A DNA stretch of 64,000 bases from positions 63,639-127,638 of the forward strand of contig NZ_GG703821.1 in the NCBI RefSeq assembly GCF_000156395.1, written 5' to 3'. This DNA is from Providencia rustigianii DSM 4541. GTDB lineage: Bacteria; Pseudomonadota; Gammaproteobacteria; Enterobacterales; Enterobacteriaceae. Position 1 is the stretch's first letter; each line of letters opens with the position of its first letter. The position numbers were made by a program, and so were the translations under genes. The notes beneath the pieces are model-generated. The model saw only the letters and a program-made list of their open reading frames with translations, had not been told where the DNA came from and did no database searches. This document shows positions 1-9,178 of the stretch, piece after piece.

Positions 1-275
1 CCACTGGATGTACAAGGCACTTTTTCTACATAACGGGTATTGATGCCATAAGACTCAAGATTACGAATGGTATTATCAGCAAAGATATCGTCACCGACTT
101 TGGTTAACATAATCACTTTTGAGTTCAGTTTTGCCGCCGCGACCGCTTGGTTAGCACCTTTACCGCCACAACCAATTTTGAACGCTGGCGCTTCGAGGGT
201 TTCCCCCTCTTTTGGCATTTGATCGATGTAAGTGATCAAATCGACCATATTTGAACCTATAACTGCTATATCCAT
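1..275 (-). CDS. PfkB-family sugar kinase (ribokinase/deoxyribokinase-like), N-terminal part
   Basis: Partial gene running off the left edge; 91 residues are visible. The protein begins MDIAVIGSNMVDLI and carries the N-terminal PfkB signature with a Gly-rich substrate-binding stretch (GCGGKGANQAVAAAKL, about residues 36-51), typical of ribokinases. A GAGGGA ribosome-binding site precedes the ATG. It is divergent from deoC and deoR, so a deoxyribokinase feeding deoxyribose-5-phosphate to DeoC (as DeoK does in Salmonella) is more likely than a plain ribokinase. That assignment is inferred from context; the missing C-terminal half prevents a sequence decision. Confidence 0.85.
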   Translation of the reverse strand, partial: MDIAVIGSNMVDLITYIDQMPKEGETLEAPAFKIGCGGKGANQAVAAAKLNSKVIMLTKVGDDIFADNTIRNLESYGINTRYVEKVPCTSS

Positions 276-297
276 AATGTCCCTCGTGTTAAATAAA

Positions 298-350
298 TCA
301 CATAATGATATAATACTAACATTATCATGTTGCAAAAATATCATTTGTGA
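298..350. promoter_or_regulatory. Candidate operator dyads between the kinase gene and deoC
   Basis: Two nested dyads lie in the 183-bp divergent intergenic region. The inner one is AACAT-tatc-ATGTT (318-331). The outer arms are TCACATAATGATAT (298-311) and ATATCATTTGTGA (338-350), complementary apart from one inserted base. DeoR binds palindromes and deo promoters of enterobacteria also take CRP/CytR, so these are plausible operator sites; which protein binds is inference. Confidence 0.45.
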
Positions 351-458
351 TTAGGATCTCGAATAACGAATGATCAAGTGTTATATCTGCCACATTTCCT
401 CATTCTTTGTTACCTAACCCACGTTTATCCTAATTCACATCATATAGGAAGGTTTAAA

Positions 459-1127
459 ATGCAAGATTTAGCGAAATATATTGATCACACCTTACTCGCA
501 GCAAACGCAACTGTTAATGATATCAAAACGTTATGTGCAGAAGCTGCACAATATCACTTTGCCTCTGTTTGTGTTAATACAGGCTATGTGCCTCTTGCAA
601 GTGAATGCCTAAAAGACAGTGATGTAAAAGTTTGCTGTGTGGTAGGCTTTCCTTTAGGCGCATGCTTAACAGAAGCAAAAGCATTTGAAGCAGCAGAAGC
701 TGTTCGCCGTGGTGCCGATGAAGTCGATATGGTTATCAACGTTGGTATGCTTAAAAGTGGTGATTTAGAATTCGTTCGCCGTGATATTGAAGCTGTATTT
801 GCCGCTTGCGGAAATGCCACTTTGAAAGTTATTTTAGAGAATTGCCTGTTAACTGATGAAGAAATCACACAAGTTTGTGAAATTTGCCGCACAATGAAAG
901 TTGGTTTTGTGAAAACTTCAACAGGATTCAGTACAATGGGTGCAACTGAGCATCATGTCGCATTGATGCGTAAAGTCGTTGGTAACGAAATCGGCGTCAA
1001 AGCCTCTGGCGGTGTTCGTACTCGTGAAACAGCGATTAAAATGATTGAAGCCGGTGCTAACCGTGTTGGCGCAAGCGCAAGTGTCTCAATTGTGACTGGA
1101 GATGAAACCACTCCAAGTGAGTACTAA
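459..1127 (+). CDS. deoC: Deoxyribose-phosphate aldolase
   Basis: Cytosolic class I aldolase that splits 2-deoxyribose-5-phosphate into acetaldehyde and glyceraldehyde-3-phosphate. The start is the ATG at 459, preceded by AGGAAGG, giving 222 residues; the open frame extends upstream but without a ribosome site. The Schiff-base lysine is in [10 protein letters not shown] (Lys152), the second active-site lysine in VKASGGVRT (Lys181), and the VGFPLGA loop is near residues 62-68. The length matches the short DeoC class (about 220 residues) rather than the 259-residue E. coli enzyme. It is followed closely by deoR. Confidence 0.95.
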   Translation: MQDLAKYIDHTLLAANATVNDIKTLCAEAAQYHFASVCVNTGYVPLASECLKDSDVKVCCVVGFPLGACLTEAKAFEAAEAVRRGADEVDMVINVGMLKSGDLEFVRRDIEAVFAACGNATLKVILENCLLTDEEITQVCEICRTMKVGFVKTSTGFSTMGATEHHVALMRKVVGNEIGVKASGGVRTRETAIKMIEAGANRVGASASVSIVTGDETTPSEY

Positions 1128-1173
1128 ACAACGGGGCGCGGTTCGTCCGCGCCATTATAAAAAGGATTGTAGG

Positions 1174-1956
1174 GTGATAGAAACTAAACAAAAAGAACGC
1201 CTTCGCCGCTTAAGTGAATGTATCAAACGTTCAGGACGCATTCATCTCAAAGAAGCCGCTAGAATACTTGAAGTCTCTGAAATGACCATTCGCCGAGATC
1301 TCAATGCGGATACTGAAGGCCCGATCCCTATGTCACTGCTTGGTGGCTACATTGTTTCTGTCACTCAACCTACTTCCCACCTATCACCAACCGAACACCA
1401 CGCTGATATTTTCACGCCCGATCAAACAGAAGAACTCTACATCCCTAATCTCGCCGCCAGTATGGTCAGTGAAGACGATGTGATCTTTTTTGATAATGGG
1501 ATCGAAATGGCAACCTTGATTTCCCTAATCCCCGAAGAGATCAGTTTCACCGGAATTTGTTATTCCCATAACGTTTTTCTTGCTCTGAGCCAGAAAAAAA
1601 ATGCTACTGCACTGCTCTGTGGTGGGGAATATCGTCCTAAAAGTGACTCTTTTTATAGCCCAACACTGCCTTCATTACTGGATTCGATTAATCCCAAAAA
1701 AGCCTTTATGTCCGCCACTGGAGTCCACAGCACCTATGGCGTGACTTGCTACAATATCGATGATTTGCCGATGAAAAAGAAAGGAATGGAAAAATCTATC
1801 CGGAAGATTTTGTTGGCGCCTTATAATTTGTTCGATGAAGTTGCGACAGCCAATATGGGGGAGTTATCCCAGTTTGATGTGATTGTGACTAATCGACAAC
1901 TTACTGATGAGTATGAAACGTATTGCCGAAATGGGTTTGTGAAGGTGATTTATTAA
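1174..1956 (+). CDS. deoR: Deoxyribose operon repressor DeoR
   Basis: DeoR-family transcription factor of 260 residues. The N-terminal helix-turn-helix reads HLKEAARILEVSEMTIRRDL (about residues 24-43), the family signature. The C-terminal effector domain shows FFDNG, CYSHNVFLAL, LLCGGEY and SATGVHSTYGVTCYN blocks also found in E. coli DeoR, and the ending DEYETYCRNGFVKVIY resembles the E. coli C-terminus. I chose the GTG at 1174 after AAAAGGATTGTAGG because it places the protein start as in E. coli DeoR; an upstream in-frame ATG overlaps deoC. It probably represses deoC and the divergent kinase gene in response to deoxyribose-5-phosphate. Confidence 0.9.
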   Translation: MIETKQKERLRRLSECIKRSGRIHLKEAARILEVSEMTIRRDLNADTEGPIPMSLLGGYIVSVTQPTSHLSPTEHHADIFTPDQTEELYIPNLAASMVSEDDVIFFDNGIEMATLISLIPEEISFTGICYSHNVFLALSQKKNATALLCGGEYRPKSDSFYSPTLPSLLDSINPKKAFMSATGVHSTYGVTCYNIDDLPMKKKGMEKSIRKILLAPYNLFDEVATANMGELSQFDVIVTNRQLTDEYETYCRNGFVKVIY

Positions 1957-1972
1957 AATGGGATTTCCTTAT

Positions 1973-2007
1973 GTGTCGATTTTGATAACAAAAATCGACA
2001 CTTTTTT
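1973..2007 (+). terminator. Rho-independent terminator after deoR
   Basis: An 11-bp perfect stem (GTGTCGATTTT / AAAATCGACAC) with a 7-base loop is followed by six T residues. It lies 16 bp after the deoR stop and abuts the 3' end of the convergent rbn gene. Confidence 0.88.
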
Positions 2008-2921
2008 CAGATTTTAATCGTCAGATAATCTTCCGCTATTTCTGTCGCCGGAAATTCAGCTTGGCATTCGGCTAATAATCTGGGGATGTCTTGAGGCCCA
2101 TAACGTGCACTTATATGGGTGGCGATAAAGCGTTTTACTCCTGCCTGCCTAGCAAGCAATGCTGCTTGGCGAGTTGTTGAATGCCCACGCTCATTGGCTT
2201 TATCTTCAAATTCAGCCTCTAAGGTTGTTTCATGGACCATGACATCCGCATCTTTGGCCAACAGTAAGGCATTCGGCGTTGGGATAGTATCTCCAAAAAT
2301 GGCAACGACTTTACCTTTTCTTGGTTCCTCCAGATAATCGGTGCCATTAACCTCTCGCCCATCATCTAATTGAATCTGCTTCCCTTGCTTCAACGCCAGC
2401 ATCCATGGCCCTCGGGGGATATTATCTCGAGCCAGTTTGTCAGCATTTAGAGCTCCTAGTTTCGCGTATTCCTCAATGCGATAGCCATAACATTCCACCC
2501 GATGATCGAGAGAATATGCCGTCACAATCAGTTTTCCATCATCAAATAACTGCCCCTCTTCGATTTCAATAATCTCAAGAGGATAAGTCATATAGGAGCT
2601 ACTGAGCGACAATGCGGTTTCTATATACTGTTTCAATCCTTTAGGCCCATAAATCGTCAATGGGTCAGTTGATCCCCCCATAGAGCGACTGCATAGCAAC
2701 CCCGGTAGCCCAAAAATATGGTCACCATGTAAGTGTGTAATAAAGATTTTTTCAATTTTTGAGGGTTTAAATGGACTGTTTAAAATTCGGTACTGAGTTC
2801 CTTCCCCACAATCAAATACCCAATAATTTTTGCGAATTCCAATCAAATCCAGCAGCATGCTGGTGACATTTCGATCTTTTGTCGGTACACCCGCGCTGGT
2901 TCCTAGAAACGTTAATTCCAT
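2007..2921 (-). CDS. rbn: Ribonuclease BN / RNase Z (ElaC)
   Basis: Zinc-dependent tRNA 3'-processing nuclease of the metallo-beta-lactamase fold, 304 residues as in E. coli ElaC (305). The metal motif HLHGDH is at about residues 63-68, within IFITHLHGDHIFGLPGLLCSR; further metal ligands are expected at GDT and near HETTLE and the C-terminal THISARY. The start is taken as the third codon of the longest frame (MELTFLGTSAGVP): AAGGA lies 6 bases upstream of it and E. coli ElaC begins the same way. The longest frame starts at 2927. It stands alone and is convergent with deoR. Confidence 0.93.
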   Translation of the reverse strand: MELTFLGTSAGVPTKDRNVTSMLLDLIGIRKNYWVFDCGEGTQYRILNSPFKPSKIEKIFITHLHGDHIFGLPGLLCSRSMGGSTDPLTIYGPKGLKQYIETALSLSSSYMTYPLEIIEIEEGQLFDDGKLIVTAYSLDHRVECYGYRIEEYAKLGALNADKLARDNIPRGPWMLALKQGKQIQLDDGREVNGTDYLEEPRKGKVVAIFGDTIPTPNALLLAKDADVMVHETTLEAEFEDKANERGHSTTRQAALLARQAGVKRFIATHISARYGPQDIPRLLAECQAEFPATEIAEDYLTIKI

Positions 2922-3048
2922 TCCCATTCCTTATTTATATTGTTCTTTTTATTAGATATGCCCCCAATCTAACCCGAACTTCACCAACTAGTTACGTAAT
3001 CGATCAGCATCATTAGGCTGTCTTTACGGCTGCCGAGAAACAGTAAAA

Positions 3049-3072
3049 TAGGGCATCAAGATTGATGCCCTA
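3049..3072 (-). terminator. Terminator downstream of the doxX gene
   Basis: Perfect 10-bp stem TAGGGCATCA / TGATGCCCTA with a 4-base loop. Read on the minus strand it is followed by a short T tract (ATTTTAC). It sits 22 bp beyond the stop codon of the DoxX gene. Confidence 0.75.
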
Positions 3073-3094
3073 TGCATTCTTTATCGATCAATGC

Positions 3095-3517
3095 CTACCG
3101 CCAGCATTCATTTTTCATAACAGAATATTTTCCTGCCCCCATTAGTGCGATAGCAATCGCACTAACAAAGAAATACACAATACTTTCAATTGCCCATGCA
3201 CCCGTTTTATCGAGTATAAACGTTTTATCTAGCCCAATCATTAGCCATGCAATAAACATTGTGAATGCGACCAGCAAAGCAGAAGGTCGGGTCAGAATCC
3301 CTAAAATAATAAAAATAGGCGCAATAACTTCACCGACAATTGTGCCGTAGGCAATGAATTCGGGCAAACCGTATGAGGCTAACAATCCTTTGATACCACT
3401 AGCCCCCGTTAATAGCTTACTCATTCCGTGAAATAGCATTAATCCACCCACAGCTAAGCGCAATAGCAATTTTCCTGCATCTTCATGTGACAAACAACGG
3501 TTGAATAGTCCGATCAT
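3095..3517 (-). CDS. DoxX family membrane protein
   Basis: 140-residue integral membrane protein with about four hydrophobic segments (near residues 15-35, 50-72, 76-95 and 108-127). The family signature is visible as LLLRLAVGGLMLFHGMSKL near the N-terminus and GEVIAPIFIILGILTRPSALLVAFTMFIAW in the middle. DoxX-like proteins are small inner-membrane proteins of poorly known role, some linked to redox or quinone functions. It is monocistronic with its own terminator. I cannot assign a physiological function from sequence. Confidence 0.85.
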   Translation of the reverse strand: MIGLFNRCLSHEDAGKLLLRLAVGGLMLFHGMSKLLTGASGIKGLLASYGLPEFIAYGTIVGEVIAPIFIILGILTRPSALLVAFTMFIAWLMIGLDKTFILDKTGAWAIESIVYFFVSAIAIALMGAGKYSVMKNECWR

Positions 3518-4219
3518 TTTATACCCGCCCTATTAAGTTACGTTATTTATCATTATGACCGAGAAGTTCAAAATGAGAATTATTTTAATTTAGATTTACC
3601 ACATCTATATCAAGGTTATTTCAATAATAAAAAAATCATAACCACTTATTCAAAAATAGCGTTTATTAATTCGATATATAAACAAAAAAACTGAACAAGT
3701 CTCAATTTTTAAAATTATCACTAAAAACTAATAAGCAATTTTATCCTTAAATTTAAATATTCAGTATTAAATTGCACTATATTGGTGCCTTTAAAATGTT
3801 TTTCATGAAACTGTAACGTTAGTTAAATTAGATCTGATGAAATCATTTTCATGATAATTAATGTTATTAATCGTTTTGATTATTATTTTAATTTTAAATT
3901 AATTTATTCTAAAAATAGAAATAGCGGCAGTTTAAAAAACAAGCAGCGGAGGTGAATATTTTTCATAAACAATATAAAACTTATATCTTAATAATTTTAT
4001 TTATTATTTTTATCTTTACTAGATATACCTGACAATATCACTAGCATCTTTAATCTTTTATTCTTTTACTCCCTTTTTTATTGGATAAATATTCTATTAA
4101 ATTAAATAAGATTAATCTTGAAGTTCTTAATTCATTAACTACGCTTAACAAAGCTAAGTAATTCTACTAGCTAAATCGCATCTGTATTTTACTAATACAT
4201 AACCTCAATGGGATTAATT
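3518..4219. other. AT-rich intergenic region upstream of the first fimbrial operon
   Basis: About 700 bp of very AT-rich DNA between divergent genes, presumably carrying the fimbrial promoter and binding sites for nucleoid proteins such as H-NS. I found no open reading frame with a good start. I saw no long inverted repeat pair of the kind used by fimbrial phase switches, and no recombinase gene lies nearby. A strong Shine-Dalgarno-like GCGGAGGTGA at 3947-3956 is not followed by a convincing gene. Confidence 0.6.
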
Positions 4220-4813
4220 ATGCCTAGACATATACTTTCTCTGTCGATATTTTCTTTATCTATGATATCGGGTTCAGTACTTGCAGCAACGAATAGCCCT
4301 GGAGGCATTATTTCTTTCTCAGGTGCTATTAGTGATACTACCTGCACGATTAATGGTGGTAATAGTGCTGACATGGCGATCGCATTAGATCCAATTGTCC
4401 CAGCTGATGCTGGTACATCGGCTAATACGGTGATAACTAAAAACCAAAAAACGTTTGCTCTTACATTTTCAAATTGCGCACTTGTTGGTGCAGGAACACC
4501 AACTGGCACATTAAAACTGCATTTCTCATCAAGTACTATTTCTCCCTCTGGTTTGTATTTAATGAATACAACCGCAAATGAAAACGACCCATCAGTCGCA
4601 CGAAACGTTGGTTTCAGCCTGTCACAAACAACGACACCAACCGTTGCGATTCCATTAAATTCAACCTTTGACACTCAGTTAACCGCTGCAAATACAACAT
4701 CAGCCGCGGGTTCAACCTTAAGCTTAATCGCTAGCTACTACAAAACAAATGCTACTGCTGCCCAAGTTGGAGCTTTGCAATCAAACGTAATTTATACCGT
4801 TTCATATCTATAA
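4220..4813 (+). CDS. Type 1-like fimbrial major subunit
   Basis: Secreted pilin subunit of 197 residues. It has a signal peptide (MPRHILSLSIFSLSMISGSVLA) followed by the usual pilin start GGIISFSGAISDTTCTINGG. The two cysteines of the pilin disulfide lie in DTTCTI and SNCAL. The C-terminal beta strand ends IYTVSYL, with the penultimate aromatic pattern recognised by the chaperone. The ATG at 4220 is chosen because GGGA lies 6 bases upstream and it begins a clean signal peptide; another in-frame ATG is at 4208. First gene of a pilin-chaperone-usher-adhesin-chaperone operon and, with a stem-loop just behind it, the likely major subunit. Confidence 0.88.
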   Translation: MPRHILSLSIFSLSMISGSVLAATNSPGGIISFSGAISDTTCTINGGNSADMAIALDPIVPADAGTSANTVITKNQKTFALTFSNCALVGAGTPTGTLKLHFSSSTISPSGLYLMNTTANENDPSVARNVGFSLSQTTTPTVAIPLNSTFDTQLTAANTTSAAGSTLSLIASYYKTNATAAQVGALQSNVIYTVSYL

Positions 4814-4825
4814 CAACTAATGAAT

Positions 4826-4852
4826 AAAGCTAGGCTCTCTGAGCCTAGCTTT
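4826..4852 (+). terminator. Stem-loop attenuator between pilin and chaperone genes
   Basis: Perfect 12-bp stem AAAGCTAGGCTC / GAGCCTAGCTTT with a 3-base loop, directly after the pilin stop and before the chaperone start. Such hairpins after the major pilin gene commonly limit read-through or protect the pilin mRNA, so that pilin is made in excess over chaperone and usher. Confidence 0.8.
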
Positions 4853-4867
4853 TAGTGAGAAATTACG

Positions 4868-5560
4868 ATGAAAATAATACTCTTATTCTTACTTGCTTTA
4901 TCATTTCCATTAAAAACATTTTCAAATGTAATTATCACGGGTACTCGAGTTATATATCCAGAAGCAGCTGATAGCATGGTAGTTCAATTAACCAATAACA
5001 GTACATCACCTTCATTAATTCAGTCATGGATTGATAGTGGAGATATAAATTCAACACCAGAAAATTCAAATGCCCCTTTTTATCTTTATCCTCCCATAGT
5101 CAAAGTAGATGGTTTACAAGGGCAGCAATTGAAAATTAAAAAAACTGATATAAAACTTCCTAATAATGTTGAAAGCGTTTTCTATTTAAATATTTTAGAT
5201 ATTCCTAAAACACCTGATTCAATGATAGGAAAAAATACGATTCAATTAGCTACACGTTCAAGAATTAAAATATTTTATCGTCCAAAAGCCTTAACTGAAA
5301 GATCCGAAGATATTACGGAAAAAATCAGTTATCAAATAAATAGCAATAATGTATTAGTTAAAAACAACTCACAATACCATTTTACTATTGTGACGATAAC
5401 AACACCTGAAGATAAAAACCTAGCTCTTGTTGATTCAGAAATGATCCCGCCTTTATCATCAAAAGAGTTACCTTTAAAAGGAAAGTTAAAAAATCACAAT
5501 CTCATACTCAGCTATGTTGACGACTATGGTGTTTTCAGATCTAAAAATATTCAGCCTTAA
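4868..5560 (+). CDS. Fimbrial periplasmic chaperone (PapD-like)
   Basis: 230-residue PapD/FimC-type chaperone. After a signal peptide (MKIILLFLLALSFPLKTFS) come the family hallmarks: GTRVIYPEAADSMVVQLTN with the edge strand, SLIQSWIDSGD, NVESVFYLNILDIP, and IQLATRSRIKIFYRPKAL, whose basic residues contact the pilin C-terminus. It folds and delivers the upstream pilin to the usher by donor-strand complementation. It lies 15 bp before the usher gene. Confidence 0.93.
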   Translation: MKIILLFLLALSFPLKTFSNVIITGTRVIYPEAADSMVVQLTNNSTSPSLIQSWIDSGDINSTPENSNAPFYLYPPIVKVDGLQGQQLKIKKTDIKLPNNVESVFYLNILDIPKTPDSMIGKNTIQLATRSRIKIFYRPKALTERSEDITEKISYQINSNNVLVKNNSQYHFTIVTITTPEDKNLALVDSEMIPPLSSKELPLKGKLKNHNLILSYVDDYGVFRSKNIQP

Positions 5561-5574
5561 TAGAAGAAATCATC

Positions 5575-8079
5575 ATGAAAAGAGAAAACTATTTCTACAT
5601 CCTGATCTTAATAGGGCTACAAACATATTCAAAAAACTCACTTTCAGATGAATTTGATACCTCTTTATTGGTGGGTGAATCTGGAAAAGGGGATATTTCT
5701 CGATTCTACGCTGAAGGGAAAATACCATCAGGAAAACAATTGGCAGATGTCTATGTTAATCAGGTTTGGCGAGGGCAATTTGAAATTGGCATCGAAGATA
5801 ATGGTAAAAAAATCAGTATTCCACAAAGCGATATCACCAAATTAGGCTTGAAACCATCACCGAGAAACATTGAGCCAGTACAAGATAATCACTATGTATT
5901 AATTGATTCACTCGCATCTAATATTCATTACAAATTCAAAATCAACGAATTACGTTTAGATATGATGGTTCCACAAGCATCGCTCAAACAATCTGAATCA
6001 GGTTACGTTGACCCTAGCTTATGGAACTACGGTGTTCCTGCTATTATTTTTTCTTATAATACAAACTATTACAGCTATAAAGAAAAACAAAATGAGAAGC
6101 GTAATAATGACAGTTTTTATGCAACATTAAACTCGGGCATCAACTTAGGTGCATGGCAATTTCGTGATGAATCCAGCTATCGCTATACTTCCCACAGCGC
6201 TCAAAAATGGACAAATAACACTCGCTATGGCTATCGCCCCATCAGCCAAATTAATTCGGGCTTGAAAGTGGGTGACTTCTATACCCCCAGTGCTTTATTT
6301 AACAGTATTCGCATTCGAGGCATGATGTTAGCAACTGAAATGGGGATGCTCCCCAATTCCAGCCAGAATTTTGTGCCGATTATTCGAGGAGTGGCGCAGA
6401 CTAACGCCCTCGTTACCGTTTACCAAAATGGCTATTTAGTCTTTCAGGAAAATGTTCCTCCTGGTGAATTTTCATTTAATGATATTCAACCCAGTGCAGG
6501 GAGCGGTGATTTATTGGTGGTTATTCAAGAAGCTAATGGCAGAAAAGAGACTTTTACAGTCCCATACTCAACGGTACCAAATATGCTCAAAGAGGGGATT
6601 TACAATTACAACCTTTTAGCTGGGCAATCAAAAATTGATAATACATCCTATCAACCTAAATTTGTGCAAGGTGAAATTAACTACGGGCTAAATAATCTTG
6701 TCACTCTCTATTCCGGTATTTTGTTTAGTGAAAAGTATCGTTCTGCTGTGATCGGCAGTGGATGGAATTTTCGTTTTGGGGCTATCTCTGCGGATATTAC
6801 CCATGCAAATACCACTCTCGATAGTGGCGATAAAAGTGGGCAAAGCTATCGGCTAACCTATAGTAAATTTATTAATTCAACCTCAACCAATTTAACCCTT
6901 GCCACTTATCGTTATTCAACCAGTGGCTATTATAGCTTTACTGATTCTATTTATTCCCATGATAACTACCAAGCATGGAAAAGATATCAAGATGAAAACT
7001 CAAATCAAATTGGTAATAACAATAATTCAGATATCTCATTAAGTACGTTCGATGCACTACGTGGTTCCCGAGCTAAAAATACCTTTACCATAAACTTGAA
7101 TCAGCAACTGGGTGAAAATTTTGGCTCCATTTTCGTCTCCGGTACCCATCGCGATTACTGGAATACCAACGGTAATAGCCGCGAGTATCAAGTCGGTTAT
7201 TCAAACAACTATCATGATATTTCCTACAGTGTCTCCGTATCACGTATTCGTAATTATGATAACAATGAAGAAACTCGCTTATACATGAATGTTAGCGTCC
7301 CTATTCAGTTATTTGAAAAACGCGCAAACATCAGTATGGGCAGTTACTTTACCGATTCACGCTATCAACAAGCCACACTGAGTGTTAGTGGTATTGCAGG
7401 GGAAAATAATCAAACTAATTATACTGTTAATGGTACCAATCAATCTGGTGGTAATAATTTAATCGGTGGAAATGTCAGCTATAAACACCCTGATACAACC
7501 CTGTCCGGATCTTATACCGAAGCCAATGATTATCGCCAAGCTGGATTAGGTATGAGAGGCACGATTGTGGCAATCCCCGGACATATTGCCTTATCCGGCG
7601 ATACCGGGCAGACCTACACCATCATTGATGCCCCAATGGCGAATAATATGATGGTTAACTCGGATAAAACAGCGCTAACTAATCAACAAGGTGTAGTCCT
7701 GCTGACTAACACCACGCCATACAGAGCAAATACTTATACCCTATCTGATACCGAAAAAACCTCTGGAGCTGAAGTCATTGGTAATATGGCCAATATCAGT
7801 CCATACCAAGGCGCCGTTAATTATATCCAGCTAGAAACGGATACTCGACAAACCTTTATTTTACGCGGTGAACTCGCAGATGGAAAAAATCTACCGTTCG
7901 GCACTGAAATTATGGAGGCACAACAACAAAGCATTGGCTATGTCGGGCAATCAGGTGTGCTGTACCTAAAAAGCGATCAATTCCCATCGGCTATCTATAT
8001 CAAACTTAAAGGGAATAAAACATGTGTTATCCACCATCCAGTGAATACGATGGATAAAAACAAAAATCTCTGCCGATAA
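5575..8079 (+). CDS. Fimbrial outer-membrane usher (FimD/PapC family)
   Basis: 834-residue outer-membrane usher, the normal family length. After a signal sequence there is an N-terminal chaperone-binding domain (FDTSLLVGESGKGDISRF). The central beta barrel carries the plug-domain region (FVPIIRGVAQTNALVTVYQNGYLVFQENVPPGEFSFNDI, about residues 260-300). The C-terminal domains end with a cysteine pair (KGNKTCVIHH and KNLCR). It assembles the pilin and adhesin of this operon at the cell surface. Confidence 0.94.
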   Translation: MKRENYFYILILIGLQTYSKNSLSDEFDTSLLVGESGKGDISRFYAEGKIPSGKQLADVYVNQVWRGQFEIGIEDNGKKISIPQSDITKLGLKPSPRNIEPVQDNHYVLIDSLASNIHYKFKINELRLDMMVPQASLKQSESGYVDPSLWNYGVPAIIFSYNTNYYSYKEKQNEKRNNDSFYATLNSGINLGAWQFRDESSYRYTSHSAQKWTNNTRYGYRPISQINSGLKVGDFYTPSALFNSIRIRGMMLATEMGMLPNSSQNFVPIIRGVAQTNALVTVYQNGYLVFQENVPPGEFSFNDIQPSAGSGDLLVVIQEANGRKETFTVPYSTVPNMLKEGIYNYNLLAGQSKIDNTSYQPKFVQGEINYGLNNLVTLYSGILFSEKYRSAVIGSGWNFRFGAISADITHANTTLDSGDKSGQSYRLTYSKFINSTSTNLTLATYRYSTSGYYSFTDSIYSHDNYQAWKRYQDENSNQIGNNNNSDISLSTFDALRGSRAKNTFTINLNQQLGENFGSIFVSGTHRDYWNTNGNSREYQVGYSNNYHDISYSVSVSRIRNYDNNEETRLYMNVSVPIQLFEKRANISMGSYFTDSRYQQATLSVSGIAGENNQTNYTVNGTNQSGGNNLIGGNVSYKHPDTTLSGSYTEANDYRQAGLGMRGTIVAIPGHIALSGDTGQTYTIIDAPMANNMMVNSDKTALTNQQGVVLLTNTTPYRANTYTLSDTEKTSGAEVIGNMANISPYQGAVNYIQLETDTRQTFILRGELADGKNLPFGTEIMEAQQQSIGYVGQSGVLYLKSDQFPSAIYIKLKGNKTCVIHHPVNTMDKNKNLCR

Positions 8080-8087
8080 AGGAAAAA

Positions 8088-9167
8088 ATGATGAAAACAA
8101 CGAAATTGGCATTATTGCTTTCAGCCTTACTAGCAACAAGTCAATATGCATCTGCAAATTGTCGGCAGGCCTCAACCGTGACAGCACCTGCGATTTCTTT
8201 TGATTTATCAACGGAACTAACCAGCACATCTACGCCTATATCGAAAGCGACTCGCACGACATATCCGGGTAATTTTACGTGTACCCCACGTGGCGTTTTC
8301 CCAAATACCGTTGGGATAGCATCACCGTTTCAAAACCGAACGGCAACCGTAGGGTTCAATGGCGGAAAGCAGTTTGTGTCTATTACAGTAACCGCTTTGG
8401 AAAAAAATAATGTGTCTAATATTACTACGGGGTCACATCCTGCGTCAGATCTTGATGCTAATTTTACGATGCAATTTACTTTAGTTGATAGCAAGCCTGC
8501 GACAAATTATATTGAAGTGCCAGGTAGTACCACCACAATTACCCCTGTCGTTTTTGCTTCTGATGCTTCAACACTCGGGCTCGTTGAATGGCTCATTGAC
8601 GTTGTTGCAAGGCTTCTTGCATTTTTACTGGGATTTGTATGGACAACCCAACCCGATGATATTTTCTTACAACCTGTCCAAATTACCTATAATCCCATAC
8701 TAACCACCTGTAATTTTTCTAACCAAGGTTTGGTTGTGTCTCTTCCTCCAGTTAGTATCAATACAGTAAAAAATACCCCTCGAGCGGGTTATACCCCATT
8801 CAATCTTAACTTTGCCTGCAAAGATTTCCTTGCGGGTGGTAATGCCTCACGGGATATTTCTATATTTTTATCCAGTAATAGCTTACTCGCGGGCGATAAA
8901 ACAGTATTAAATAACACAGCAAATCAAGGTGCGGCGGGTGTTGGTTTTAGGCTCGTTACAGCAAGCAATATCAATACACCATTAACCTTGTCTAATAGTA
9001 CCTCAGCTCAAAGTAATGCCACTTCAATTTTTAGTGTGAACAAAGGCAACCCAATAGCCCCTTCATTTTCCATCAACATGGGGGCTTATTATTATCCTTA
9101 TAACGCGAACAGCGTCACTCAAGGCGCCGTTTCTAGCACTGCGACTGTTGTCATGTCATATAATTGA
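8088..9167 (+). CDS. Fimbrial tip adhesin with a hydrophobic insert
   Basis: 359-residue secreted protein with a signal peptide (cleavage likely after YASA) and a two-domain layout. The N-terminal domain has cysteines at about 25 and 65. The C-terminal pilin-like domain has cysteines in LTTCNFS and NFACKDF and a final strand AVSSTATVVMSYN. Position after the usher and the two-domain form indicate the tip adhesin. Oddly, residues about 163-185 (LGLVEWLIDVVARLLAFLLG and onward) form a strongly hydrophobic helix-like stretch between the domains. The receptor cannot be told from sequence. RBS AAAGGAAAAA precedes tandem ATGs. Confidence 0.82.
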   Translation: MMKTTKLALLLSALLATSQYASANCRQASTVTAPAISFDLSTELTSTSTPISKATRTTYPGNFTCTPRGVFPNTVGIASPFQNRTATVGFNGGKQFVSITVTALEKNNVSNITTGSHPASDLDANFTMQFTLVDSKPATNYIEVPGSTTTITPVVFASDASTLGLVEWLIDVVARLLAFLLGFVWTTQPDDIFLQPVQITYNPILTTCNFSNQGLVVSLPPVSINTVKNTPRAGYTPFNLNFACKDFLAGGNASRDISIFLSSNSLLAGDKTVLNNTANQGAAGVGFRLVTASNINTPLTLSNSTSAQSNATSIFSVNKGNPIAPSFSINMGAYYYPYNANSVTQGAVSSTATVVMSYN

Positions 9168-9178
9168 GGGTTAACATC

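Noticed and set aside
3946-4033. Strong Shine-Dalgarno-like sequence followed by a short GTG frame of about 25 hydrophobic codons
   Set aside because: The GTG lies inside the purine-rich site itself, so spacing is wrong; composition alone (AT-rich) explains the hydrophobic codons.
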